Source: Tuctoria greenei
Lineage: Eukaryota; Streptophyta; Magnoliopsida; Poales; Poaceae
Reading direction: 5' to 3'
NCBI GenBank assembly: GCA_036927565.1
Contig: JAYESD010000008.1
Location: 112,638,279 to 112,702,278 of the forward strand
Length of the DNA stretch: 64,000 nt
The position numbers and the translations under genes were made by a program. The notes below the pieces were generated by a model that was not told the DNA's origin, did not search any database, and worked only from the letters and a program-made list of their open reading frames with translations. Shown here in pieces: positions 45,140 to 55,741 of this stretch; the first letter of the stretch is position 1, and every line of letters begins with the position of its first letter.

Positions 45140-46880
45140 CGAAAATTGTTTGCTGATTCCTGGCAACAGATCCTAATGCAATGACTGTGTTCCGTGGTAA
45201 TAAAACTGTAACGCCACGAACCAGTAATTCATGGCAACAGATCCTAATGCAACATTTGTGTTCCGTGGCAATAAAGCTGTAACGCCACGAACTAGTTATT
45301 CGTGGCAATAGATCCTAATGCAACAATTGTGTTCCGTGGCAATAAAGATGTAACGCCACGAACCAGAGTATCGTGGCAACACATCCTAATGCAACGATTC
45401 TGTTTTGTTGCATTACGGTCCAAATGCAACTGTTTGCTGATTCGTGGCAACAAATCCTAATGCAACGACTGTGTTCCATGGCAATAAAGTTTTAACGCCA
45501 CGAACCAGTAATTTGTGGCAACAGATCCTAATGCAACGACTGTGTTATGTGGCAATAAAGCTGTAACGCCACGAACCAGTATTTCGTGGCAACAGATCCT
45601 AATGCAACGACTGTGTTCCATGACAATAAAGCTGTAACACCACGAACCAGTAATTCGTGGCAACAGATCCTAATGCAAGGACTGTTTTCCGTGGCAATAA
45701 AGCTATAATGCCACGAACTAGTATTTTGTGGCAACAGATCCTAATGCAACGATTGTGGTCCGTGGCAATAAAGCTGTAACGCCACGAACCAGTAATTTGT
45801 GGCAACAGATCCTAATGCAACGACTGTGTTATGTGGCAATAAAGCTGTAACGCCACGAACCAGTATTTCGTGGCAACAGATCCTAATGCAACGACTGTGT
45901 TCCATGACAATAAAGCTGTAACGCCACGAACCAGTAATTCGTGGCAACAGATCCTAATGCAACGACTGTTTTCCGTGGCAATAAAGCTATAATGCCACGA
46001 ACCAGTATTTTGTGGCAACAGATCCTAATGCAACGATTGTGGTCCGTGGCAATAAAGCTGTAACGCCACGAACCAGTAATTCGTGGCAACAGATCCTAAT
46101 GCAATGATTGTGTTCCGTGACAATAAAGCTGCAACGCCACAAACCAGAGTATCGTGGCAACACATCCTAATGCAACGATTCTGTTTCATTGCATTACGAT
46201 CCAAATGCAACTGTTTGCTGATTCGTGGCAACAGATCCTAATGCAACGACTGTGTTCCATGGCAATAAAGTTGTAACGCCACAAACCAGTATTTCGTGGC
46301 GACAGATCCTATGCATCGACTGTGTTCCATGGCAATAAAGCTGTAACGCCATGAACCAGAGTATTGTGGCAACGCATCCTAATGCAATGATTATGTTTCG
46401 TTGCATTACGGTCTAAATGCATCTGTTTGCTGATTCGTGGCAATAGATCCTAATGCAACGACTATGTTCCGTGGCAATAAAGCTGTAATGCCACTAACCA
46501 CTAATTCGTGGCAACAGATCCTAATGCAACGACTGTGTTCCGTGGCAATAAAGCTGTAACGCCACGAACCAGTATTTTGTGGCAACAGATCCTAATGCAA
46601 CGACTGTGTTCCGTGGCAATAAAGCTATAACGCCACGAACCAGTAATTCATGGCAACAGATCCTAATGCAACGACTGTTTTCTGTGGCAATAAAGCTGTA
46701 ACGCCACGAACCAGTATTTTGTGGCAACAGATCCTAATGCAACGATTGTGATCCGTTGCATTAGCATCCTGACGCCACGAACTAGTGATTCGTGGCAACA
46801 GATCCTAATGCAACGATTGTGTTCCATGGCGATAGATTCTAGTGCCACGAACTAGTGAATCGTGGCAAAAAGCCAAGCTT
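45140..46880. repeat. Right subterminal 71-bp tandem array of the CACTA element
   Basis: About 22 copies of a 71-bp unit made of two half-units, each beginning CGTGGCAA: CGTGGCAACAGATCCTAATG+CAACGACTGTGTTC (34 bp) and CGTGGCAATAAAGCTGTAAC+GCCACGAACCAGTAATT (37 bp). Some units are shortened or variant (near 45395, 46180, 46370). A four-unit block of 284 bp is duplicated: about 45457-45740 and 45741-46024 are almost identical. GCCACGAACCAGTATTTCGTGGC makes a short palindrome between units. The many 68-codon minus-strand frames are created by the 3 x 71 = 213-bp periodicity. Confidence 0.92.
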
Positions 46881-46912
46881 ACCGCAAAGATTTAGTATTC
46901 GTTGTAGTACAA

Positions 46913-46942
46913 TCGTTGCAACAGGTCGGAATCCTTGTAGTG
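46913..46942 (-). repeat. CACTA right terminal inverted repeat
   Basis: On the minus strand CACTACAAGGATTCCGACC followed by TGTTGCAACGA. Target duplication ACA follows at 46943-46945. Confidence 0.9.
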
Positions 46943-46945
46943 ACA

Positions 46946-49900
46946 ATCCTCAAGGGAAGATGAGATGCAACTCGAGTAATTGCGAACTGCATTAAACATC
47001 ACAAGATGTGATGTGGCAAGTCACATAAATCAGACACTAGTATGTCTATCCAAGGGAAAAAGGCTTCAATGAGTTTAACACTCCCTTAAACTTGGTAAAT
47101 AGTTGAGTCTTTACTCTTGGTTGGTTACGACATTCCTCGAGTTCAAATCGAGAATCGAATGCCTAACAAAAACCAAAAGGTTCAAACTAGCCAGGCTATG
47201 GTGACCACTGGCCAGTCTGAACTCAAACTCGATTTTGATCCAGTTAATGGAAAGATCAGATCTTGAGATGAATAACAAAGTTAAATTACACTTCAAGATG
47301 TTTCCAAAAAGTATTGGTTTGCCTCTAGATCATCCCTGGTTTGCAAGTTATGCTATTTTAAAGTTAACAGAATTTTCTGCACTTTCAGCAGAATCTGCTT
47401 AAAAAGTACCAGTTTTGATCTAAAGTTTTCAGGATGTTCTGATGAAAATATGGAAATATTATTATCTTCAAAGTTGTAGCCAATGTAATCATATTTCCAG
47501 AATGTACTTACCTGTCTTCGTATCAGTTCTGGTTTAAAAGATATGAATTTTTGAAGTTTGCTGAAATTTCAGCATTCAGACTTTTATATTCAGTTCAGAT
47601 TGACCACATTGTATTCAAACTCGATTTGGAAAAAGTAGACGACAGATTCAGGTATGGATCTAATTACAAAAATTGTAGCTGACTCACTAACCTTTCCAAC
47701 GGTTACTCGCGCGACACCATTGGATGCAAAATCTGCTAGTTATGGGTTACATTCAGAAAAGTTCAGAGTGCTGTCCAGTTTTCTGTAGTCCCGGACAGTT
47801 TCTACGATTTCCAAAATTTCACCCACTTAAGAAAAGATTTTGGTCTTGAGCTGAATATAGAACTTGTATAGTACTTCCAAAACTTTCTAAGGAGTACTTA
47901 CTTGCCCTCGTAGCACTTCTGGTTAAGAAGATATGGCATTTGCAAGTTGACAGTTTTTCTGAAAATTTGGACAGCACCTCCTTTGTTTAAGGCTGATTTT
48001 GTCCACAATTTTCAGATATACAAATATCAACATTTGCAAAAAAAAACACATAGAAAAATGGTTGCATACATTGTCAGTATTCCAGAAATGCATCACATGA
48101 AGTCATTCGACAATTCTACAGCGAGTTATGCGAGAAACAGTAACTGTATACAGGACTGTCCACTCGCTGTCCAGATTTGATCAAGTTTAGAAATTTGAAA
48201 TTTTGAGTTTGTTAGAGATGGATTCTGCTCTGGAGTTCTATAGAAACGTTGTAGAGGACTCTCTAAGATTTCCAGGCATGTATAAATATGTCTAGGTTGC
48301 TTTTCTAGTTTAAGAGTTATGACCGTTCAAAATTCAGAATTTTTCTGACTGTTTCAGATAGCACCTATATACATGTACTATCTTCAACTCCAGTTTCTAA
48401 TTAGTTCTAAACTGAATTTGAGGTAACATTGAAAAAAAAGTTGTATAATAGCCCTTCCCCTTTCCAGAAATGTATTATAATGGAATAGAAGAGCTTTCTA
48501 CAAAGAGTTATGGCAAAAATTCAGATGCTGTCTTACACAGTTTCAGAACAGCAGCTGAGTTAAGATGTTCACCATCTTACAATGGTCTTTTGGCTTGGGG
48601 GTCAATAGAAAACTTATAGAATACTTCAAAAGATTTCCAAAAAGTATTCGCTTGCCTCCAAAGCCCTCCAGGTTGAAGAGATACGGATTTTTGAAGTGGA
48701 ACAATCGGTTCAGGTTTCAGAATTTAGTTTGATAGATCATGGTTGTTTAAAGCTGATTCGGCCACTGATTTTCAGATGGATAACCCCAAAATTTGACAGC
48801 AAGTCCCACTACAAACTTGTTGTATAAATCGCAAGGTTTCCGGAAAGGTATTACACGAAGTTATTCGACGACTCTACAAAGAGTTATGGTTGAAATGCCG
48901 AGGCTAGTTCATTATATCAAAGAGGTGAAAAAATGCTGATTTCTAATGATTTGGACGAGTTTTCCCAGTGTTGTTCTGTTCAACTCGTCTATAGAGAAAT
49001 CGTTGAGGACCTGAAGATCTCCCCCCTCCCTATAGCATACAACGATGTCCTATGATGTTTAACTAGAAGCACATCTTGACATAATCGAGCTAGATTCCGT
49101 CAAGAGTATACAAAAGCCTTAATCTTCATCCTTCTTCACATTGTATGTTCCATGCCGAAACTTTGATCCAAATCTTACGAGCATCTGGTAGTTGGATCTT
49201 ACAAGATGATAATGAAGCCATTCTTTCGTGGAGGATGGTCAAAGTATCAATTGTGATACTAACGGGACTACGTGCCTTACCAAAATAAAAGTCTAACCCG
49301 GTATATCCGGATACGTCTATAGGTGGTTCTAATATCGATCACTCGCAAACGTATTCTACACGGGTCGCTACCGGAGTTAGTGTACCTGCATAAGACAAAC
49401 AATCTCCTTTCACACCTTCACACCTCAAGGGTGGCACGGGGAAACACGACAGGCAATCACAATAATATATATGAAAGTAAATGTATACTACTCTGGTGTG
49501 AGTCGCCCTCGAGCGAGGTCATGTCTCGAGGTACATGGCTATAAATACGTCTGTACAGCAAAGACTCCCGTACGAACCGGCTTATACACGCTTGGGCATA
49601 CGTGTTTGGCATGCTCCCATAGAATACGAATGATTCTAGAGAGGCATACTATCGGGTTATACACCACCCGACGGGGGCTCCCACTAATTTTGTGTCACGC
49701 TGGGGTACTGCGTGTCATATGTTCTCAGAAACATGAAAATTTTCAGAGACTCATATTAACTTTTCGTGCTAAGCCACGGAAATTTCACATACCATATCTC
49801 GTATGCAGAATTTACCGAGATTGATCCGCTCTCGCTGGCGTACCTTACCTCTTACCTTGAAGACGGAGCGTCGTTACAAAATAATATAACAAGTTAGTTC

Positions 49901-50032
49901 ACCACCTTTATAACTTATACTAGTAATTGTCCTTAATGGGCATATAACTAATCCTCACTCGACTACTTTGGAGTTTTTGAAAATAGGCTCTTTTCGATCG
50001 TGCTATTCCCAATGAAGCTCTGATACCATGTC
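46946..50032 (-). other. 5' leader of element A: ~190-bp periodic repeats, no gene
   Basis: About 3.1 kb with no supported coding frame. The motif AGTTATG/AGATATG recurs at 47346, 47539, 47738, 47929, 48124, 48315, 48506, 48679 (as AGATACG) and 48882, i.e. every 173-203 bases. Around it recur degenerate phrases for 'TTTCCAGAAATG', 'GACTCTCTAAG' and 'CTGTCCAG'. It is homologous to 4107-6049. It ends with a primer site and the LTR edge at 50033. Confidence 0.7.
50017..50028 (-). other. Primer binding site of element A (initiator tRNA-Met)
   Basis: TGGTATCAGAGC on the minus strand, 4 bases from the LTR edge at 50033. Confidence 0.85.
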
Positions 50033-50462
50033 TGTGGGGACCGGGGTCCACACATCTGAGGATCTCATTGGGTGATACCGTGCAATGCGGCACCTAACAG
50101 CACACATGAAAAGGATACCAAAACATATAAAGTTTTCATTTCATAATAAGAAGAGTTTACAAAATAGTGTACAACAGAGGTACACACGCAGCGGAAAATC
50201 CATACTCATAATCTCACCTAACTAAGCAGGAGAGAAGATGTCCATGCCCTAGGACGCTTCTCGCTAGCAACATAAAGAACATTCAGCAGCGGCGTGGTTC
50301 ACATGAGATTTATCTCGACACCTCGAGTCTCATATACAACCTGAACAGCGGAAATAAAACTAATACCTGCAAAAATCGTTAAAGCGCAAATGTGAGCATA
50401 AGGCTCAGCAAGACTAACCCGTCTCACTAGACATATGCAGGGTGAATACTAAGCATAAGTAA
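50033..50462 (-). repeat. 5' LTR of element A, interrupted
   Basis: Starts TGTGGGGACCGGGGTCC and matches 15297-15727 at about 95 percent by my count, up to ...CTAAGCATAAGTAA. There element B begins at 50463. The rest of this LTR should lie beyond the window. Confidence 0.85.
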
Positions 50463-51345
50463 TGTCGGTGGTTTTGATCCGGCAGATCTCCCGACACTAC
50501 TAAAAGTGTTTGCAGAGTTTGAAGTTCGGTGTGGGGCGCGGAGATTCAAGAAGATGAAATATAAAATGACACAGGAGACACAATGATTTACGTGGTTCGG
50601 GCCGCCTGAGCGTAATACCCTACTCCACGGGGTGTGCTGGTGTTGTATTGGATGTATGAACTCAACTCAGATGACGTGAGTTGAGAGCGCGTGTGAGCCG
50701 ATTAGACCAGATCAGATCAGAGAGCCCCTTTTTGTATCGTCGGCCTGTCCTTTTATAGTATAAGGATAGGCCGTTACAAGTTGGCCTGGCCCGACATGTG
50801 GCCCCAGCGGCTACTAATATTGATACACATTTGATGCGCTTAATTACCTTTAATGACCGAGTTATGGGCTTTGACAACACCATTACTGGTAATTAGGGTC
50901 GTCCGATCGTGTGTCATTAACATAGTATTAATGACACTTAATCGGGTCTTGAAGTCCTTGATTCCCCTTTGAAGATCCAGAGCCGTTGTGGATTCTACCG
51001 GAGGTTTGAGGCTGAAGATCCGACGGTTGAACACGTGGCAGCTCTGGAGCATAATGTGGAGAACAGATAGGTCCGGTGCCACCAGACACGTGTCAGTTCT
51101 GGAGCTTCCCTCAGTCTGGGGTTAGGTCCGGGGGTGCCATTATGGTACATAGCCCGGAGCTTCCCCCTTATGGGCGGTAGCTCCGGTTTGATGGTACATG
51201 TGGCGACCCCGAGACTAACTATATTGGGGAAGCGGGTCCGGTTATATCTGACATGTGGGCCTCCGAAAGTCTTCAAATCAAGTAGATGACATTTCCTTGA
51301 GATCTTTGCAATCTCAAGGGGTATACGATACTCAGGGTACCGACA
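50463..51345 (+). repeat. 5' LTR of element B
   Basis: 883 bp from TGTCGGTGG to GTACCGACA with a 7-bp inverted terminus (TGTCGGT/ACCGACA). It includes ATTTACGTGGTTCGGGCC and AATACCCTACTCC, phrases I know from Tat/Retand-type grass LTRs. A TATA-like TTTTATAGTATAAGG lies at about 50751 inside a short inverted repeat (GGCCTGTCC/GGATAGGCC). Confidence 0.8.
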
Positions 51346-51517
51346 GTGGCCCCCTGGGCCCACCTCTGGGGAAGACCCCTTGGGTGAAGTCATTTCACTG
51401 GAGGTGGGTCCATCCTTCGACTTTTAAGCCAAGTCTTCAAAGGTCTTCTGATGTGCCGTTGGCGATAGTTTTGGAGTTAAATCCTCGCCGTGTGACATAT
51501 TCTGGGTGCGGCAAATG
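51346..51517 (+). other. Leader of element B, first part
   Basis: Begins GTGGCCCCCTGGGCCCACC directly after the LTR, resembling the ACAGTAGCCCCCGAGCC-type leader start of Tat elements. The primer site is not clear. Ends with the target duplication AAATG (51513-51517) of the Sirevirus. Confidence 0.6.
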
Positions 51518-53384
51518 TGTAAGACCTATATGTGCTGAATGCATTGGCTTGTAGTGAATATACTTGCTTTGACGATAAAAGTTTTGAATATCACCAAAAT
51601 ACCTTTTTATCAAGGTCCGACTCTAGCTCCGAGCTACAGCAAGGTCCGACGGTAGGTCCGACTTGTTTTGGGTAGCTCCGGCTATGTTCGAAGCTAGGTC
51701 TGACTTCTTGGTAAGGTCCGACTAGCTTTGGTTAGCTCCGGTGAGCTTTATCTTTAGCTCCGGCATGTCTTTGATAGCTTTGGCATATATTTGATAGCTC
51801 CGGAATGCTTTTGCTAAGCTCCAACGTACTTTGTCTAGCTCGGGTTTGGGTTGACTAGTTTTGACTAGTTTTTGGTAAGCTCCGGTGCTAGGATCTACTA
51901 GTTTTGGTAAGCTCCGGCAGGTGCTTCATTGTACTAGCTTTTGTTAGCTCTGGCTCAAGCTCTGGCTTACTATGGGATGGTCCGGAACTTGACCGCAATA
52001 CTTCTGCTTTTCATTTGCAAAGTTTTGAACTTGCTTTATATTCTTGGAAAGATTGCTTAGTATCCATTTGCTAAGTTTTTGGTGTGTTTTGGTTGATATG
52101 GATGATTTCATTTTGATATGCTTTGCAACATGCTTATGTGAGGTGCTCACGTAAGGTGTTGTGTTCGGAACTAACTTGAGTCAAGTCGAGGACTTGGGCT
52201 CGTATGGATTGGTTGTTTATTCATGTGCAGGTGTTGCTTGAGTTCAAGACATGGCTGGTGACGGGATCCATTGGACTAGTCTTAGGGAGGAGATGAGGTT
52301 CCAACAACCAAACTCAGGAGGAATTGTGGTTGAGCTGATCAGGAGGTTGCGCATCATGATTGAATCAAGAACAATGCATATGAAGGTATCGTGGACGTCA
52401 TTGGAAGATGTTTGCACGTATCCAAGGAGTGCATGGACGTGGCTACATAGTTCTGAGACGTGATGAAGAGATGTGGATGTAAAGAATTGGTCGAAAAGGT
52501 CCAACCGACTAGGTTATGGACTCAGGCTGCGGCTGGGTCGGGTTTGACTCAAATATGGAAAGATTTGAGTTGGTTATGATAGGATTTCGTTTGGGTCACG
52601 AATTTGAGTTTTTTAGGAATGTGGGATACGTTCCTAAGGTGTTTGGAAGTCTTAAGATTGCTTCTATCTGCGTATAGAAGAATCCTAAGCAGTTATGGAA
52701 AGTTACGATTCGTGAACAGAGTAGGATTAGGTTCCTGATCTGAGTTGAGTTAGCTTTCGAGCTGGTTATATAAGCAAGAGAGCCCAGAGCTCGTGGTGCA
52801 CGACTTTGGGTCTGTTCCTCTTTTGTTCTTTTGAATAAAATTCGTAGTTTGAAGGAACTTTTGTGTCTTGTTTGTCCAACTTGTTCCAGACAAGTTTTAC
52901 TCGTCGAGTTTCTGGACAGCACTACCTTTCGTCGGTGGTTTTGTCATAACTCGAGTTTTACAGATCCAATTGACGTGTTTATTTTTGGTTTTTCTTCACA
53001 ACTTGATTGTCTATCATCTTTTAAAATTTCACGATCATTGGATTTGTGGACTATGATCTACACGAGTTTCTTTGAAGCGTTCCAGAACTGTTTTTTTCTC
53101 GGGTAGGGAAGATTGACCATTGTTTGATCTTTCGATCATAACTTGAGTTTTTCTCGACGGATTTGAGTGATTCTTTTTGTGTTGTATTCGTGACTTGATT
53201 CTCTCTGATATCTATCACTTTTGTCACGGTTAAACACGTTTAGATTAGTCTCACATACGATTTCTTTAACAGATCATTTTTCTGCCAAAGGGGTTGGGGT
53301 TTAATAGTTTCCGCTGCATAAGATTTTTAAATCTACAATTCACCCCCCCCTCTGGTAGCTTTTCACGTGCTCTTCAATCCTACA
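51518..53384 (+). repeat. 5' LTR of element C
   Basis: 1867 bp. TATATAA box at 52767-52773 and AATAAA at 52834-52839. The segment 51605-51975 holds about 20 copies of AGCTCCGG/AGGTCCGA-type boxes. It differs from the 3' LTR by substitutions and a small indel near 52640 (61040 in the 3' LTR has an extra CGTATCTGCGTATTAGAA-like piece). Confidence 0.93.
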
Positions 53385-53386
53385 AT

Positions 53387-53400
53387 TGGTATCAGAGCCA
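53387..53400 (+). other. Primer binding site of element C (initiator tRNA-Met)
   Basis: TGGTATCAGAGCCA, two bases after the LTR, fully complementary to the 3' end of plant initiator tRNA-Met. Confidence 0.95.
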
Positions 53401-53446
53401 CGGTGCTCTAATCTTTGTGATTTGCGCGTGTTTTTGACTAATCATC

Positions 53447-55741
53447 ATGGAGAAGTACTCCGCCAAACCATGTGTGTTTGCTGGTATTGATTTTCAGGTT
53501 TGGAAGGCACACATGGAGGCTTTCATCCAGGCACAAGGCTTTGCAATATGGGAGAAGGTATACAAGCCTTACGAAGTGCCATCAAACGATCAAGTTACAG
53601 CTACAAATCTGAGAGATGTCGACAACAACAACAAGGCTCGGAACTTGATCATACAAGGATTAACACAAAGCGACTTCAACCGTGTTGCACACCTCCGATC
53701 TGCATACAATGTGTGGAAAGCACTTTGTGACTACCACGAAGGATCCAACACGATCAAGGAGGTAAGGCAAGACATGTTCAAGAAAGAATACATACGCTTC
53801 GAGATGCAACCCGGTGAGTCAATTGATGATCTCTTTGCTCGCTTTAATAAAATTCTCAGCAACTTGCGTAGCATCAACGTTAATTTTTCAGATGCTGAAA
53901 ATGCTAGGCAATTGTTAAGTGCATTAGACATGTCAATTTGGGAGATGAAAGTTACATCTATTCGTGAATCTACTGTCATGAGTACACTTACTTTAGATGT
54001 GCTATATTCCAAGCTAAAATCTCATGAAATTGATATAATATCACGTAAGAACCCCAATAAGTCCATTGCATTTGTTTCACAACGTGATATGTCTAGCTCC
54101 GGCCAATCATCATCCTGCAATACTCTTGCTTTGCTGTCCTCACTAACCCTGGAGTAGATCGAAGAATTTCCAGAAGAGGAGTTGGCACTCATCTCTACTA
54201 GATTCTCAAAAGCATTGCAAAATGTGAGAACTAGAAGGAGAGGAAGCTCCGGACCTCAACGCTGTTTTGAATGTGGTAAAACAGGACACTTTCGTATAGA
54301 ATGCCCTAACCTTTCAGGTCCGACCACCCGGGAAGAAAAACAAAGCAAGGTTCGAACCTCCCCTGGAAATTTCAACAAGAAGAAGAAAGGTACCATAGGA
54401 TGCAAGATGATCAACAGTTTCATCACCGCGCTTCAAGAGTTCAGTTCAAGCGACGTGGACATTGAAAGTGATGAAGATGAAGATGATTTGGCAAACTTGT
54501 GCTTCATGGCGGGCAAGTCAAGATCAAGTATGGAGGAGGCAGAACACAACAGCGACAATGAAGAGGTATGTCCTACTTGCGAAGAAATGTGTGATGCTAT
54601 TTCTCATGCCACTATTATTGTTAAGAAAAAGGACAAAAAGCTTAGGGATAGTGCTGCTAAAATTGAATCACTACAATCTGAAATCAACCGTTTAAAAACT
54701 TTGATTCCTAGTGATGATGCATGTTCCTCATGTGATTTAATATATGAACAATTGTCCTCATTAAGAAGTGCGCACACCTCCACACTTGATAAACTTGAGT
54801 TAGAAATTGAAAAGAACAAAGAGCTTGCTGCACTTAATGATAAAAACTTGAAAGATGCTAGCTGTTCTACAATTGATTTGCATTGTTCTACTTGTGATGA
54901 TCTTGATAAGAAACTACAGGATGCTATGAATGAAATTTCTATATTGAACAATGCTTTACATTCTCATGAAGTTAAATTTTGTTAAAATTGCAAACTAAAA
55001 GGAAAAACTTCATGTGAAAATTGCCTTGATCTGCCCAATAAACTTGATGACATGCATAGGACATTAGATCGGTTTTGTAATGGGAATAAGAACCTAAACT
55101 TACTGCTGAATTCTTCCAAGTCTTGCAATGATAAAACTGATTTAGGTTTTGATTCTCATGCTCATGCTAAGGCACATCCACCTAAAATTGTAAAGTTATT
55201 AGGAAGTGGTTTGATTCAAACAGTTCCTAAACAAAAAGGAGTAGTTTTCAAATTTGCAGGAGTGTTTCCTCATTCGGTTTCAAATAAAAATATTGCTTGC
55301 TCATCTAGACATGAACATAAAGTTAAATTTCATTGTACCTTCTATGGTAGAGATGGTCATGTCGTAGATTTTTGTTATAGACTAGCTAAACAACAGAAAA
55401 GGGAAAGAATGGTTGTTAGATCTCATAACTTTCATGCAAAATTTTCTGCACACATTGAACCGAATGTACAACCTGCTGTTTTGAGTCAAAAACATTCAAA
55501 GTTTACCTCCGGACCTTCTGTTTTTGCCTCCAGAGCTAATGATTTTTGTGCTACACAAGTAACACCTTATAGGTCAGTAGTCAAGAATAAAAAATCTCAA
55601 ACTTTGACTCATAAACCTGCTGTTTTGTCTCAGCTTTCACGTGTTTTTCCTGCTGCACGTCGCGTGACTCAGTACTGGATTCCTAAATGCCTTTTGACTA
55701 ACCCCAGTATTGAGTCATCGACGTATTGTGCTTTTATGTAG
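53447..55741 (+). pseudogene. Sirevirus gag
   Basis: Starts MEKYSAKPCVFAG, then the copia gag core (WKALCDYHEGSNTIKEVRQDMFKKEYIRFEMQPGESIDDLFARFNKI split across 53715-53850). A CCHC zinc knuckle CFECGKTGHFRIEC sits at 54262-54303. An acidic segment and a long coiled coil (54600-54960) follow. Near 55335 is a second knuckle-like motif whose second Cys is replaced (CTFYGRDGHVVDFC). In-frame stops at 54155-54157, 54983-54985 and 55739-55741 interrupt what is otherwise one continuous frame into pol. The protein would form the particle shell and bind RNA. The extended Gag with coiled coil is characteristic of Sireviruses. Confidence 0.9.

Larger units (their letters stand above)
22375..46942 (+). 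mobile_element. 24.6-kb CACTA (En/Spm) transposon with gene cargo
   Basis: Left end CACTACCAGGATTC (22375). Right end, on the minus strand, CACTACAAGGATTC (46942). About 24 of the first 30 terminal bases match in inverted orientation, and both termini run into a GCAACGA phrase. A 3-bp target duplication ACA flanks it (22372-22374 and 46943-46945), as expected for CACTA elements. Inside are a TNP2-type transposase gene, a Transposase_24-type accessory gene, tandem arrays under both ends, and about 12 kb of additional genes and repeats. It sits in the internal region of element A. All essential element genes carry lesions, so this copy is probably not autonomous now. Confidence 0.9.
15297..50462 (-). 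mobile_element. Element A: long-LTR Tekay-like gypsy element, apparently non-autonomous; visible part
   Basis: The 3' LTR (15297-20537) is followed at higher coordinates by a polypurine tract and internal sequence to 22371. The other internal part is 46946-50032, ending in a primer site next to the 5' LTR at 50033. The two LTR pieces that overlap (15297-15727 and 50033-50462) differ at about 21 of 430 positions by my count, so they plausibly belong to one insertion. A 24.6-kb CACTA separates the internal parts and a Tat-type gypsy interrupts the 5' LTR at 50463. Removing the CACTA leaves about 4.9 kb of internal sequence with no gag, reverse transcriptase or integrase, only a possible trace of the pol 3' end. 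Candidate target duplication to look for: GACTT (15292-15296). Confidence 0.7.

Noticed and set aside
45457..46848. A ladder of 68-codon minus-strand frames with near-identical peptides
   Set aside because: Three 71-bp units make 213 bp, a multiple of three, so each start yields the same frame; a product of repeat periodicity, not a gene family.
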